Shown: positions 32,784 to 42,085 of the stretch, one piece after another | How positions within the stretch are numbered: the stretch's first letter is position 1 | Layout of the letters: every line of letters starts with the position of its first letter | DNA from: Anaerolineae bacterium | Lineage (GTDB): Bacteria > Chloroflexota > Anaerolineae > Caldilineales > Caldilineaceae | Length of the DNA: 64,000 nt | Direction of reading: 5' to 3' | Assembly: GCA_030432295.1 (NCBI GenBank) | Contig: JAUIHI010000009.1 | Coordinates: 1 to 64,000 of the forward strand | The notes under the pieces: model-generated | The model's database searches: none | Told to the model about the DNA's origin: nothing | What the model saw: only the letters and a program-made list of their open reading frames with translations | Translations under genes and position numbers: made by a program

Positions 32784-34256
32784 ATGGACACAACGCCACA
32801 GATCGGCCAGCAGAGTACCCTATCGGGCCAAGTGACCGACCCGGACGGCACAATCCAGCCCGGCTTGCCTGTGAGCCTGCACCAGGCCAACCCCTCCCGG
32901 CTGGTGGCCCAGACGACTGTCAACGCCACGGGTCGGTATGAATTAAGCGATCTGGCCCCAGGCATCTACACCCTGCGCGTGGCTCCGGGCACCGACCAGG
33001 CCAGCGAACGGCCCGACATCTACATCAGCGGCGCGGAGGACGAGGTGCAGGATATCACTGTGCCCCAGGCTACCGGCCTGCGCTATCGGGTGACGGCCAA
33101 GCGCCTCTTGACCCCCGAAGAGACGGGCAACAGCAATCACATTTCGGGACAGGTGCTCGACGCCGACGGCAAGCCTCTGGACGACGTGACTGTGCGTATG
33201 CGTTGGACCGGGGCCGCGCCGGATATGAAATTCCCCACCGTCCAGAGCGGCCAGAGTCCCTTCCAGCCCAGAGGCTATTTTGAATTTGTCCACACCCCCG
33301 GCGTCTTCAGTGTGGAGGTGGTGGACCCCGAACACGAAAGTGAGTTGGCCGACAATCTGATCACCGCGGATATGCCCCAGCGCAGCCGGCCCATCACCTA
33401 CGAAATCACCTTCCAACTGGCGACCGCGGCCCGACCTGTGGCGGCCCGTAGCGTCATCGCCGGGCAGATTCCCGGCGGCCCGCTCAACGGCGCGGTCACC
33501 CTCAGCGGTGGCGGCGGCGAACCCCAGGCCCGCCGACTGGACCAGCAGCGCACCTTTCGTTTTGATGGCCTCCCGGCGGGCATCTATCAGGTCAGCCTGG
33601 AAGGGGTAGGGGTGATTGCCGAGGATTTGATCCTCAACGGGACAGACGAGGCCAGCGTAGACTTCCCTATGCGCGGCCAGATCAGCGGGCAGGTGCTGCC
33701 AGCCAAAGCTGGGGAAAAGGTGATGCTCACCTGTCAGGAGTACAGCATCCGCAAAGTGGCGGTCACCGGGGCCGATGGCGTCTATCGCTTTGCTGCTCTG
33801 CCCGCGGATGACTACACCCTCACTTTGCAGGAGAGCGATCTGCCCGCCCAGAAAATTTCGCTGGATGGACGCCGCCTGACCGAAGGGCCGACCTTTGAGC
33901 GCCAGCAGACTTCAGTGCCCCCGTCGCCGCCTGTGGTTCCCCCTCCGGTGACCCCGCCGCCACCCGAAGACAATCCACCCCCTGCCAGTACAAAACCCCT
34001 GCGCCACTATATGCTGCTGGACAACAGCGAACCTGCCGTGACAACCCAGCGGCTGCTCCAGGCCCAGGACTATATTCTGCGCACCAAAGTCACTGTGGGC
34101 TATGACGACGACGTTGTGACAGAGGCCGAGCGGGTCACAATTGTCGGCCCGGCTGCGTCCGAAGTCATCCAGGCCCTGGCTGCGGCGCATATCCCGGTCC
34201 AGCGGGTATCGGGCGATCTGGACAAAATTTGCCAGGAATTGGAGGCACTGCAATGA
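32784..34256 (+). CDS. modular protein with carboxypeptidase-regulatory-like domains and unrecognised C-terminal domain
   Basis: The 490-residue product lacks a signal peptide. Successive beta-sandwich modules of the Cna-B/carboxypeptidase-regulatory type are visible at about 10-70 (LSGQVTDPDGTIQPGLPVSL), 120-200 (ISGQVLDADGKPLDDVTV), 245-310 (IAGQIPGGPLNGAVTL) and 330-400 (ISGQVLPAKAGEKVML), each with a GxYxxxxLPxGxYxL end. A Pro-rich linker at about 405-430 leads to an 80-residue domain (KPLRHYMLLDNSEP... VTVGYDDDVVTEAERVTIVG) that recurs in the next gene. The start follows GAGGG. It is translationally coupled to that gene by ATGA overlap. Function unknown. Confidence 0.7.
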   Translation: MDTTPQIGQQSTLSGQVTDPDGTIQPGLPVSLHQANPSRLVAQTTVNATGRYELSDLAPGIYTLRVAPGTDQASERPDIYISGAEDEVQDITVPQATGLRYRVTAKRLLTPEETGNSNHISGQVLDADGKPLDDVTVRMRWTGAAPDMKFPTVQSGQSPFQPRGYFEFVHTPGVFSVEVVDPEHESELADNLITADMPQRSRPITYEITFQLATAARPVAARSVIAGQIPGGPLNGAVTLSGGGGEPQARRLDQQRTFRFDGLPAGIYQVSLEGVGVIAEDLILNGTDEASVDFPMRGQISGQVLPAKAGEKVMLTCQEYSIRKVAVTGADGVYRFAALPADDYTLTLQESDLPAQKISLDGRRLTEGPTFERQQTSVPPSPPVVPPPVTPPPPEDNPPPASTKPLRHYMLLDNSEPAVTTQRLLQAQDYILRTKVTVGYDDDVVTEAERVTIVGPAASEVIQALAAAHIPVQRVSGDLDKICQELEALQ

Positions 34257-35653
34257 GTTCAATGGACCGCTTTGTGCGCTGGTTGACCGGGGAAGAGGGG
34301 AATGAAAATTCGTCCTCGGATGAAAACCCCTCCCTGGGCGATAATCCTTTTTTGGGCGAAAAAAACCTGAGCCGAAAGGTGGACAGCACCGGGCTGCCCG
34401 CGTTGGAAACCAATGCCGAACCCTATGGCGTCACAGTCGAAACAGCGACAGTTGCGCCGGGAACCGCCTATTGGCGGCTGACCCGGGTCCACCACCTCAG
34501 CGCCGACGAGAACAGAGGACGCCATCACATTTATATTGACGCCCGCAAAGCCGACGGCAGCCGGGCCTTCAACACCCAGGCCCACATCACCTGGGACGGG
34601 GGCGAGCATACGACGACACTGGACAAGCCCGTCAACGAACCCGCGGCCAACTTTCCTATGTTCAAGTGGCAAAAATGCACGGTGGAAATGGTGGGAATGC
34701 CCAGCGACAAGGCCCACGGCATCAGCAGCAGCCACCCGGACGAGCCGAACCCGGACAACTCTCAAAGTGGCAACACCCTTTTCCATCACTCGTTTCTGGT
34801 GATTTTCCAAGAGATAGTCGCTCCCCAATCCGTGGCAACCGGTGAGATTCGGGGCCGGGTGGAGCACAGCCGGGACGGGCTGACTGTAGAACTGCGCCAG
34901 GCCGAGGCTGTAAAGGCCACTGCGCCCGTGGCTGGCGACGGGACCTTCGCCTTCGAGAAAGTGGCTCCGGGCGACTATATTTTGGGCTTGGAAGATCAGA
35001 GCATTCCTGTGCAGGTGAAGGCGGGCAAGACTGTCGAGCCTGTGCTTGCGTTGGCTGTCAGCGAAAGTATTATCGAGGGCACAGTCCACGGCGGCGGGGG
35101 ATTGACCCTGCGGCTGGTCTCTGGGGATGAGGTAATGGCCGAGGGTCCCCTGGGACAGAGCGGCGCTTTCCGGTTGCGCAATCTGGGCGCGGGTCTCTAT
35201 CACGTGCAGGTGCTGCGTACTGACGAGAGCGAACCGGCAGTCGAATCCGGCGCGCTGGCCATGGACGGCAGCAATAAGCGCACGGTGGAGTTGACCGTAC
35301 CAGAACCGGAATCAGAACCAGAACCCGTGCCCGTTCCGCCAACACCAGGTCCGGTTCCAAGTGATCCCCCGGCGACTCCCGTCAGCAGCGGCTCGCCGTT
35401 GGATCATTACGTACTCTTCCCAGACGACGACACTCCCGAAAATCGGGCGCAGCTGGCCGCTTTGCTTCCTCAACTGGCCGAGAAGAACTTGGCCTTCGGC
35501 TTCGATTATCAAGAAGCGGCCCGGTCCAATACGGTGACTGTCGTGGGTGGCGAGGATGGGATCCCTGCGTCCCAGTTGAGCTTTCTCCTCGGCAAAGGCG
35601 TGGCGTTGAATCAACTGACAGGAACGCCGGAAGAGAATGCCGCACAGGTGTGA
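34253..35653 (+). CDS. modular protein sharing the C-terminal domain of its neighbour
   Basis: The 466-residue product starts MSSMDRFVRWLTGEEG, with no signal peptide. After an acidic Asn/Ser stretch, residues about 55-195 form a domain with YWRLTRVHHLSADENRGRHH, NTQAHITWDGGEHTTTLDKPVNEPAANFPM and GNTLFHHSFLVIFQEI. Two short beta modules follow (GRVEHSRDGLTVELRQ; GTVHGGGGLTLRLVSG), then a Pro/Glu linker (PEPESEPEPVPVPPTPGP) and a C-terminal domain (SPLDHYVLFPDDDTPENRAQ... NTVTVVGGEDGIPASQLSFLLG) similar to that of the preceding gene. No family can be named. The pair probably works together, perhaps carbohydrate-related given downstream genes. Confidence 0.7.
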   Translation: MSSMDRFVRWLTGEEGNENSSSDENPSLGDNPFLGEKNLSRKVDSTGLPALETNAEPYGVTVETATVAPGTAYWRLTRVHHLSADENRGRHHIYIDARKADGSRAFNTQAHITWDGGEHTTTLDKPVNEPAANFPMFKWQKCTVEMVGMPSDKAHGISSSHPDEPNPDNSQSGNTLFHHSFLVIFQEIVAPQSVATGEIRGRVEHSRDGLTVELRQAEAVKATAPVAGDGTFAFEKVAPGDYILGLEDQSIPVQVKAGKTVEPVLALAVSESIIEGTVHGGGGLTLRLVSGDEVMAEGPLGQSGAFRLRNLGAGLYHVQVLRTDESEPAVESGALAMDGSNKRTVELTVPEPESEPEPVPVPPTPGPVPSDPPATPVSSGSPLDHYVLFPDDDTPENRAQLAALLPQLAEKNLAFGFDYQEAARSNTVTVVGGEDGIPASQLSFLLGKGVALNQLTGTPEENAAQV

Positions 35654-35696
35654 GGGCGGCAGGCGATCTCCTGAGCCTGTCGAAGGATGGTAATGA

Positions 35697-35728
35697 AATA
35701 GTGAATGGTGAATAGCGAATAGTGAATT
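35697..35728. repeat. AATAGTG short tandem repeat
   Basis: Units AATAGTGAAT, GGTGAAT, AGCGAAT and AGTGAAT are repeated in tandem up to four bases before the aminotransferase start codon, leaving it without a Shine-Dalgarno. Confidence 0.6.
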
Positions 35729-35732
35729 ATTA

Positions 35733-36593
35733 ATGAGTCGCATCTCAACCCGCTTTGTGGTCTGTAATGGCGACCTGATCCCGCCCGGTGCGGCGACGGT
35801 CTCTGTACTGGGCAGCACCCTCTATGGAGCGTTCGGCGTTTACGAAAGCATCCAACTCTGGAACGGCGTCGTCTTCCATCTGGACGATCACCTGTCCCGG
35901 TTGCTGGCTTCGGCGGCTGCTATTGGCTTGCCCCTCTCCGGCGATCTGGCCGTCCATCGGGACTGGGTGCATCAACTGATCCAGGCGGAAGGCAGCCCGC
36001 TCGATGCAACCATTCGCCTCTTTTCTGTCGGTCCGGAAGCCGACGCTCAGCCCCGCAGCTTTCTCTGGCTGGAACCTCTGCACCCACCTTCGCCCCAAAT
36101 GATTCGTGACGGTGTGGGTGCGGTCAGCTATTCGGGTGAGCGGGCGCTGCCGACGGTCAAGTCCCTGAATACACTCGTCAATACGCTGGCCCGTCACGCT
36201 TCCCAGGCCGCGGACGAACACGAAGGGCTGCTGGTGGACGCCGACGGCAATGTGCGGGAAGGGGCCAGCAGCACTTTTTACGCCGTGCAGGAAGGAGCGC
36301 TCCTCATCCCCCCGCCAGAGGATATTCTGGAAGGGGTGACGTTGCAGATCGTTCTCGACCTGGCCGAGGACGCGGGGATTCCCGTGCACCGTCTCCCCCT
36401 GCCTTTGGCCGAACGGGACGGGTGGGATGAAGCCTTTCTCACCAGCACCAGCCGCCATATTTTACCTCTGGTTCGGCTGGACGGAAATGCAATCGGTAAT
36501 GGCACACCCGGCCTACTGACGAAGGAACTGTCCCGGCGCTTTGAGGCATACTTTGAGAAAGTGACGGGGCGAGCCTATGGGTTGAATGTATGA
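35733..36593 (+). CDS. class IV PLP aminotransferase / aminodeoxychorismate lyase-like
   Basis: This is a 286-residue fold-type IV PLP enzyme of the branched-chain aminotransferase, D-amino acid aminotransferase and PabC group. The PLP lysine is K143 in LPTVKSLNTLVNTLA. DADGNVREGASSTFYAV and PPPEDILEGVTLQIVLDLAED match the cofactor glutamate and phosphate-binding regions. An N-terminal YGAFGVYESIQLWNG precedes. Which amino or keto acid it uses cannot be told. It overlaps the next gene by four bases, placing it in the glycan-type operon, where it might supply an amino sugar or amino acid substituent. Confidence 0.87.
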   Translation: MSRISTRFVVCNGDLIPPGAATVSVLGSTLYGAFGVYESIQLWNGVVFHLDDHLSRLLASAAAIGLPLSGDLAVHRDWVHQLIQAEGSPLDATIRLFSVGPEADAQPRSFLWLEPLHPPSPQMIRDGVGAVSYSGERALPTVKSLNTLVNTLARHASQAADEHEGLLVDADGNVREGASSTFYAVQEGALLIPPPEDILEGVTLQIVLDLAEDAGIPVHRLPLPLAERDGWDEAFLTSTSRHILPLVRLDGNAIGNGTPGLLTKELSRRFEAYFEKVTGRAYGLNV

Positions 36594-37735
36594 ATGAGAC
36601 ACCGCTCAAGGTCTGTTATTTCGGAACCTATCGGGCTGAGTACTCTCGCAACCGTATTTTGATAGAGGGGCTGCGCCGTAACGGTGTGCAGGTGATCGAG
36701 TGTCACGAGCGGCTCTGGGGCGGGATCGAAGACCGGGTGGAGACTGTGCAGGGGGGCTGGAAACGTCTCGGTTTTTGGTGGCGACTAGTAACTGTTTATG
36801 CGCGACTCATCCGACGCTACTGGCAGTTGGGCGGAGCCTACGATGTATTAGTGGTCGGCTATCCAGGCCAGTTGGATGTCTTTCTGGCCCGGATACTTAG
36901 TTGGCTGCACCGCAAACCGCTTGTCTGGGATATTTTTATGTCCATTTATCTCATCGCGCTGGAGCGAGGGCTGGATGGCAAGAGCCGATTGGGCGTGGTT
37001 CTGTTGCGTCGATTGGAGTGGCTGGCCTGTCGTCTGCCGGACCAATTGATCATCGACACCGCTGCCTATGCGGCCTGGTTTGAAGAAACCCACGGCGTGC
37101 CAGCCTCACGCTTTGGCCTGATTCCCACCGGTGCGGATGATAGGGTATTCTTTCCGATTCCTCCCTCTGCCGACAAATCTGACTCTTTCACTGTTCTCTA
37201 TTACGGCACATTTATTCCCAACCACGGCGTGTTGACGATTGTCGAGGCGGCGGCTTTGCTGGCTGATGATCCATCTATTCATTTTGAGATGATCGGGGCT
37301 GGGCCGGATCAGGCGGCGGCGGTGGCCCTAGCCCAAGAAAAGGGACTGACAAACTGTACTTTTGCCGGTTGGTTGGAGCCAAAAGCACTGCGCCAACGCA
37401 TTGCCGATGCCGATCTTTGTTTGGGGGTTTTTGGTGTTACGCCCCAATCGTTGATGACTGTGCAGAACAAAATTTACGAGTGTCTGGCTATGCGGAAGGC
37501 GGTTTTGACGGGAGAGGGGCCGGCGGTAAGCAAGAGTTTTCAGCATCGGGAATACCTCTACTTGTGCGAGCGGAAAAATCCCCAGGCGTTGACCGAAGCT
37601 ATCCGTGTCCTGCGTAACGATCCCGAACTGTGTCAAGAAATGGCCGCGCAGGGGTATGCCCGCTTTGTTCAATCATACGGAATGGGGCCGTTGGGCAAGC
37701 GCGCCCTCTCGATTCTGAAACGGCTGGATGGATAG
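36590..37735 (+). CDS. GT4-like glycosyltransferase
   Basis: This 381-residue GT-B glycosyltransferase starts with a nucleotide-fold strand and loop (KVCYFGTYRAEYSRNRILIEGL). Its C-terminal domain has VLYYGTFIPNHGVLTIVEAAALL, FEMIGAGPDQ and the donor-site stretch LCLGVFGVTPQSLMTVQNKIYECLAMRKAVLTGEG. A hydrophobic segment (VLVVGYPGQLDVFLARILSWL) is likely membrane-associating. It forms an operon with genes on either side (ATGA overlap upstream, six-base gap downstream). Sugar donor and acceptor are unknown. Confidence 0.88.
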   Translation: MNETPLKVCYFGTYRAEYSRNRILIEGLRRNGVQVIECHERLWGGIEDRVETVQGGWKRLGFWWRLVTVYARLIRRYWQLGGAYDVLVVGYPGQLDVFLARILSWLHRKPLVWDIFMSIYLIALERGLDGKSRLGVVLLRRLEWLACRLPDQLIIDTAAYAAWFEETHGVPASRFGLIPTGADDRVFFPIPPSADKSDSFTVLYYGTFIPNHGVLTIVEAAALLADDPSIHFEMIGAGPDQAAAVALAQEKGLTNCTFAGWLEPKALRQRIADADLCLGVFGVTPQSLMTVQNKIYECLAMRKAVLTGEGPAVSKSFQHREYLYLCERKNPQALTEAIRVLRNDPELCQEMAAQGYARFVQSYGMGPLGKRALSILKRLDG

Positions 37736-37741
37736 AGAGAT

Positions 37742-38644
37742 ATGTCTTCCCCTCTAATTTCCGTCATTGTGCCTAATCTCAACTCGCCGCTTATTGACCG
37801 CACTATCGAGGCATTGCGTGCCCAGACTGTCGATCCGCATCGAGTCGAAATTCTGGTGGTGGGGCTGGACGAGCTAGGGTTGGTGCAGACCGACGAACGG
37901 GTGAGGCTGATTTCGGATGGCGGTCGGGCCAGCGCGGCATCCAACCGCAATCGGGGAATGGCGGCGGCTGAAGGTGACATCTTTTGCTTCACAGATGCGG
38001 ACTGTATACCTGCACCGGATTGGTTGGAACGGATCACTGCTCCATATGTAGACGAGTGGGTATCTGTCGTTGGTGGCGGTGTTAGCTTTGAGCAGGGTAA
38101 TTATTGGTCCTTATGCGACAATTTGAGCTGGTTCTATCAGTTTCTATCGTCGTCCCCACTAGGACTGCGCCCCCATTTACCTTCGCTGAATCTGAGCATT
38201 CGGCGGGAGGTTTTTGAAGATGTAGGTGGGATGTCAGATGCTTATCCCGTGGCTGCTGGGGAAGACACAGAATGGACAGAACGCATGGCACAAGCTCGAT
38301 ATGCGCTTCACTTTGTGCCGGATGCGTTTGTCACCCACATCGATCGACGCACGTCCCTGACAGCGTTGTGGCAGCATGGCTATAGCTATGGTCAGTATTC
38401 GCCCAAGATTGGCTACCCTGGTGGCCAGCCTCCGGCCCATGCTCCAGCCCCGGCTTTGACGGAGCGCCTACTGCCCCAGCACTGGTGGCTGATGCTCCTA
38501 CTCTCCCCCCTTTTTGCATCCCTGGCAACCCTGCGTGTCCTTCGTTCACACAGTATCTGGCAGGCGGCACCCGGCATCTGGCTGAGCAAACTAGCCTGGT
38601 GTTTTGGTGCTGCCCACACATTGCGGCGCAGAAAAATCGCGTGA
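37742..38644 (+). CDS. GT2 family glycosyltransferase
   Basis: This is a 300-residue GT-A enzyme. LISVIVPNLNSPLIDRTIEAL opens the fold, FTDADCIPAPDWLERI carries the DxD, and GEDTEWTERMAQARY is the ED motif typical of GT2. The C-terminus has one or two hydrophobic segments (LLPQHWWLMLLLSPLFASLATL), suggesting membrane anchoring. GT2 enzymes transfer sugars to lipid-linked or polymer acceptors in the cytoplasm. The substrate is not deducible. Confidence 0.88.
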   Translation: MSSPLISVIVPNLNSPLIDRTIEALRAQTVDPHRVEILVVGLDELGLVQTDERVRLISDGGRASAASNRNRGMAAAEGDIFCFTDADCIPAPDWLERITAPYVDEWVSVVGGGVSFEQGNYWSLCDNLSWFYQFLSSSPLGLRPHLPSLNLSIRREVFEDVGGMSDAYPVAAGEDTEWTERMAQARYALHFVPDAFVTHIDRRTSLTALWQHGYSYGQYSPKIGYPGGQPPAHAPAPALTERLLPQHWWLMLLLSPLFASLATLRVLRSHSIWQAAPGIWLSKLAWCFGAAHTLRRRKIA

Positions 38645-38718
38645 TCCGAGGGCGCGTGCTATACTTCTTTAGATCATTTCCGGCTCCTTCAAATGCCAAT
38701 TATGAGACTTCTGCGTAG

Positions 38719-39558
38719 ATGCACGTAACAGTAGCGATTCCTTGCTATAACGGCGCTCCCTTTTTGGAAACGACGATCAGATCGGTTCTGGCGCAGAGAC
38801 GACCTGCTGACGAAGTGCTGGTGGTGGATGACGGCTCTGCAGACGAAAGCGCTGCTATCGCAGCCAAATATCCAGTGCGCCTGATCTCGCATGCCACCAA
38901 TCAGGGGCTGTCCGCAGTGCGTAACAGCGCCATTACAGAGACTGCTGGTGACATTCTGGCTTTTATCGATGTGGATGCGTCAGCCGATCCGGTCTGGTTG
39001 GAGAAACTACTGGAGAGTTATACTGATCGGGGCGTCTCTGGTGTAGGGGGGGCGGGAATTGAGTCAAACATCCAAAATGGTGTGGATCGCTGGCGTCAAC
39101 TCCACGCTAGCCAGGGGCACGGAAACCGTCTGCTGGACAACGCTCCCTATCTTTTCGGTCTGAATATGTCTTTTCGGGTGGATGCGTTGCGTTCGGTGGG
39201 TGGTTTCGATACGAATTTGCGCACGAATGCCGAAGATATGGATATCGGTTATCGGCTGAACGACGCTGGCTATCGTCTTGTCTACCGCCCAGATGCGCTC
39301 GTCTATCATCAGCGCCACGACGATCTGGAATCAATGCGCCGGACAATCTACCGCTGGTATTACTGGGCTTTTGTGGTCAAGCGTAAGAATGGTCGCAATC
39401 CCTGGACACTGGTCGCTGGCACTCTGCGTCGGCTGGTCTGGACAGACACCGCGCCGGATATCTTCGTACGGCAGGATAGGAAATTGGTGAAACTGGATTT
39501 TCAGATGGCTAAGATCAAACTGGCCGCGCTGTGGGATGCTTCCCGGACGGCCCTATGA
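38719..39558 (+). CDS. GT2 family glycosyltransferase
   Basis: The 279-residue product has HVTVAIPCYNGAPFLETTIRSVL, VLVVDDGSADESAAIA, FIDVDASADPVWLEKL (DxD), FGLNMSFRVDALRSVGGFD and TNAEDMDIGYRLNDAGY with the downstream HQRHDD. All are GT2/cellulose-synthase-like rhamnosyl- or galactosyltransferase features. Its stop overlaps the following methyltransferase start (ATGA). It is likely the last sugar transferase of this run. Confidence 0.9.
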   Translation: MHVTVAIPCYNGAPFLETTIRSVLAQRRPADEVLVVDDGSADESAAIAAKYPVRLISHATNQGLSAVRNSAITETAGDILAFIDVDASADPVWLEKLLESYTDRGVSGVGGAGIESNIQNGVDRWRQLHASQGHGNRLLDNAPYLFGLNMSFRVDALRSVGGFDTNLRTNAEDMDIGYRLNDAGYRLVYRPDALVYHQRHDDLESMRRTIYRWYYWAFVVKRKNGRNPWTLVAGTLRRLVWTDTAPDIFVRQDRKLVKLDFQMAKIKLAALWDASRTAL

Positions 39559-40373
39559 CTCAGATTGTTGCCCCACTCTCCTTCCAGGATTTTGTGCGAC
39601 TGGGATCGCACCAATCCTATGGACAGGGCAACCCAATGGCTGCCCTCTTCTTTCGTCTATTCGGCCCTCTGGGAACCCACGCCCGCATCCGCAACGCACG
39701 GCTGATTCATACACTGGCTGGGCTGGACTTGGCAGGGATGCGGGCGCTGGATGTGGGCTGTGGCCACGGCTATACTCTCTTCTGGCTGGCTGAACACTTC
39801 CCCACAATGCGACTGGAAGGGATCGACACAGCTGCCGATCAAATCGCCGGTTGTCAGCGGGCCAGCGCGGCCAAGGGGTTTGCTAATCTCCACTTTCGTG
39901 CCGGAACACCCTACGATCTTCCTGACCATCCCACCTACGATCTGCTGATCGCCATCGATGTGCTGGAACATCTGCCCGACGACCGGGGAGCGCTGCGCGC
40001 TTTCGCTGCCGCTCTGAAACCAGGGGGGTATCTGGCGGTCCACGTACCTCTGCGCCATCAAGTACAGCAGCGTATATTCCCGGCCTTTCGTCGCCACACA
40101 GTTAGCGATCACGTGCGGGACGAATATCTGCCCGAAGAGATCATGGAGAAGGTGGAGGAGGCCGGATTGGAAATCCAGCGCTTTGGCTATGGTTTCGGCT
40201 ATTGGGGCGAACTTTCCTTTGAATTGAACAATCTCTTTTGGCACAATCGCTGGCTACGCAATCTGACGGCCCTGGCTACCCTGCCTTTGACTCTGCCGTT
40301 GGGTTATCGGGATGCGTGTCAGCATTTGGTCTTTGGCAATTCTATGGCGCTTCTGGCCCGCCGTGCCATATAA
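39555..40373 (+). CDS. SAM-dependent methyltransferase, class I
   Basis: The 272-residue product starts MTQIVAPLSFQDFVRLGSHQ at the ATGA overlap. Motif I is ALDVGCGHGYTLFWLAEHFP, the acidic end of strand 2 is LEGIDTAADQI, and motif post-I includes YDLLIAIDVLEHLPDDRGALRAFAAALKPGGYLAVHVP. These are Methyltransf_11/23 features. The long C-terminal half probably binds the acceptor. It is the first of three consecutive methyltransferases. Confidence 0.88.
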   Translation: MTQIVAPLSFQDFVRLGSHQSYGQGNPMAALFFRLFGPLGTHARIRNARLIHTLAGLDLAGMRALDVGCGHGYTLFWLAEHFPTMRLEGIDTAADQIAGCQRASAAKGFANLHFRAGTPYDLPDHPTYDLLIAIDVLEHLPDDRGALRAFAAALKPGGYLAVHVPLRHQVQQRIFPAFRRHTVSDHVRDEYLPEEIMEKVEEAGLEIQRFGYGFGYWGELSFELNNLFWHNRWLRNLTALATLPLTLPLGYRDACQHLVFGNSMALLARRAI

Positions 40374-40406
40374 TCCAGCCGATGCCTGCCCCACGGGGAA
40401 TATTCT

Positions 40407-41174
40407 ATGAATCAACTGCAATCTGCCCCTGCCAGCCTTTCTGATCTGCAAGACTCCTATGACCGGCTTTATGGCGAGTGGATGGGCCAGCACGTCAACG
40501 ATGACCAGGCCTGCCGGATGCTAGATTATCTGGGAACGCGGCCTGGGCAACGGCTACTCGACATCGGTTGTGGCACGGGGCATACTGTGCGGGCTGCGCT
40601 GGACCGGGGGCTAGACGCAGTAGGAGTAGATATTTCGGCGGTAGCCCTGAGCCAGGCCGCGATCCAGTATGGGCTGGGAAATCGGGTCTTTCTGGCCGCG
40701 GCCGAAGACCTGCCCTGGTCGGATGGGACCTTTGACCACATCTCCATTTTGGGCAGCCTGGAACATTTCCTGGACCCAGCCTGCTCTGTGCGCGAAGTGG
40801 CACGGCTGCTGAAACCGGGTGGACGCGCCGCCATTCTGGTCCCCAATTCCCACCACATCCGTGCCATTTACAATGTCTTCCAATACGGCGAGATACTCTC
40901 GGATCTGCAAGATTACGAGCGTTTTGCCACCCGCAAAGAGTGGGAACGACTCTTCACACAGAACGGGCTGCAGGTGGAATCGGTGTATAAGTACGACACG
41001 GGGATGGCCCGGATTTACAGACCGGGCCGAGAACTCTTTTGGTTTGTCTATAATGCCCTCTTCCGGCTCTTTGGCAATCGCTGGATTCCTTTCAATCTGA
41101 CCTATACGTTTATTTTCATCTGCACACTTGGGCTAGAGCAGCCCAACCCGCCCCAAAGGGGGCAGACCCAATGA
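40407..41174 (+). CDS. SAM-dependent methyltransferase, class I
   Basis: The 255-residue product has motif I RLLDIGCGTGHTVRAALDRG, VGVDISAVALSQAAIQYGL, and DHISILGSLEHFLDPACSVREVARLLKPGGRAAILVPN. The last 45 residues are hydrophobic (LFWFVYNALFRLFGNRWIPFNLTYTFIFICTLG), suggesting membrane association near a lipid-linked acceptor. It overlaps the next gene by four bases. Confidence 0.88.
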   Translation: MNQLQSAPASLSDLQDSYDRLYGEWMGQHVNDDQACRMLDYLGTRPGQRLLDIGCGTGHTVRAALDRGLDAVGVDISAVALSQAAIQYGLGNRVFLAAAEDLPWSDGTFDHISILGSLEHFLDPACSVREVARLLKPGGRAAILVPNSHHIRAIYNVFQYGEILSDLQDYERFATRKEWERLFTQNGLQVESVYKYDTGMARIYRPGRELFWFVYNALFRLFGNRWIPFNLTYTFIFICTLGLEQPNPPQRGQTQ

Positions 41175-42085
41175 GCGCTCTGGCCGTCGAGTTGTTGCTG
41201 GCAATCAATCGTCTCTTTCCCGTGTCGCCCAATCTGCGGGAAATCGATCAGGCCAAAGGCAGTGTTGCGGACTATCAGGAGTGGGAGAGGCAGGAGTTGC
41301 TCCGGGTGGCCCAGAGCTTTGGCCCCTATTGGGATTTTGCTGGGAAAGATGTGCTGGACCTGGGCTGCGGGCTGGGCGGCAAGACGGTAGCCTACGCCCA
41401 ACTGGGCGCTGCCAGTGTCACCGGGCTGGACCTGCGCAGCCAGAGCTTGCGCGCCGCGTCGGAGGAAAATAGTCGACACAATCCAACCCCATCGACAGTG
41501 GGGTTCTGTCTTTCCGACGCGGCAAAGATGTCCTTTGCCGATGAGAGTTTTGATCTGATTGTATCGGTCAATGTGCTGGAACACGTGGAAGATCTCTATT
41601 TCGCTTTGGCCGAGTGCAAGCGGGTTCTGCGCCCTGGTGGGCTAATGCTCTTTCATTTCCCCCCCTTCTACAGTCCGTGGGGCGCGCACCTGGAAGGGTG
41701 GATCAATTTCCCCTGGCCCCACGTCTTCTTCGCGGATCGTACACTTCTTCAGGCTGCGCATCGAATCGAGCTACGACAGCGGCGCAATACCGCCTATATT
41801 CCCACCGCGCAGGTGCGATGGGGGGAATTAACGCACCTGCCTGAATTAAACCGGGTGACAACTCAACAGTTCGAGCATCTGCTTTCGGCTCTGGGAATAC
41901 AGGTGTTGGACCAAAAGATGTTGCCACTCGGATACCACTATTTTGCACAACCCGGCCCCTTTCACCTGCAGATTCTCTCCCTGCTCCGGTGCCTGGCCTG
42001 GACTCCGCTTGTGCGTGAAGTTGTCACAACCAAAATGTCATGGGTATTGGGCAAAGTGGCTGATGTGAACGACGAACAACAATGA
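41171..42085 (+). CDS. SAM-dependent methyltransferase, class I
   Basis: The 304-residue product has motif I VLDLGCGLGGKTVAYAQLGA, VTGLDLRSQSLRAASEENSR, and FDLIVSVNVLEHVEDLYFALAECKRVLRPGGLMLFHFPPFYSPWG. HxPPFYSPWGxH occurs in methyltransferases of glycan clusters. ATGA overlaps at both ends couple it to the preceding methyltransferase and the following membrane protein. Confidence 0.88.
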   Translation: MSALAVELLLAINRLFPVSPNLREIDQAKGSVADYQEWERQELLRVAQSFGPYWDFAGKDVLDLGCGLGGKTVAYAQLGAASVTGLDLRSQSLRAASEENSRHNPTPSTVGFCLSDAAKMSFADESFDLIVSVNVLEHVEDLYFALAECKRVLRPGGLMLFHFPPFYSPWGAHLEGWINFPWPHVFFADRTLLQAAHRIELRQRRNTAYIPTAQVRWGELTHLPELNRVTTQQFEHLLSALGIQVLDQKMLPLGYHYFAQPGPFHLQILSLLRCLAWTPLVREVVTTKMSWVLGKVADVNDEQQ

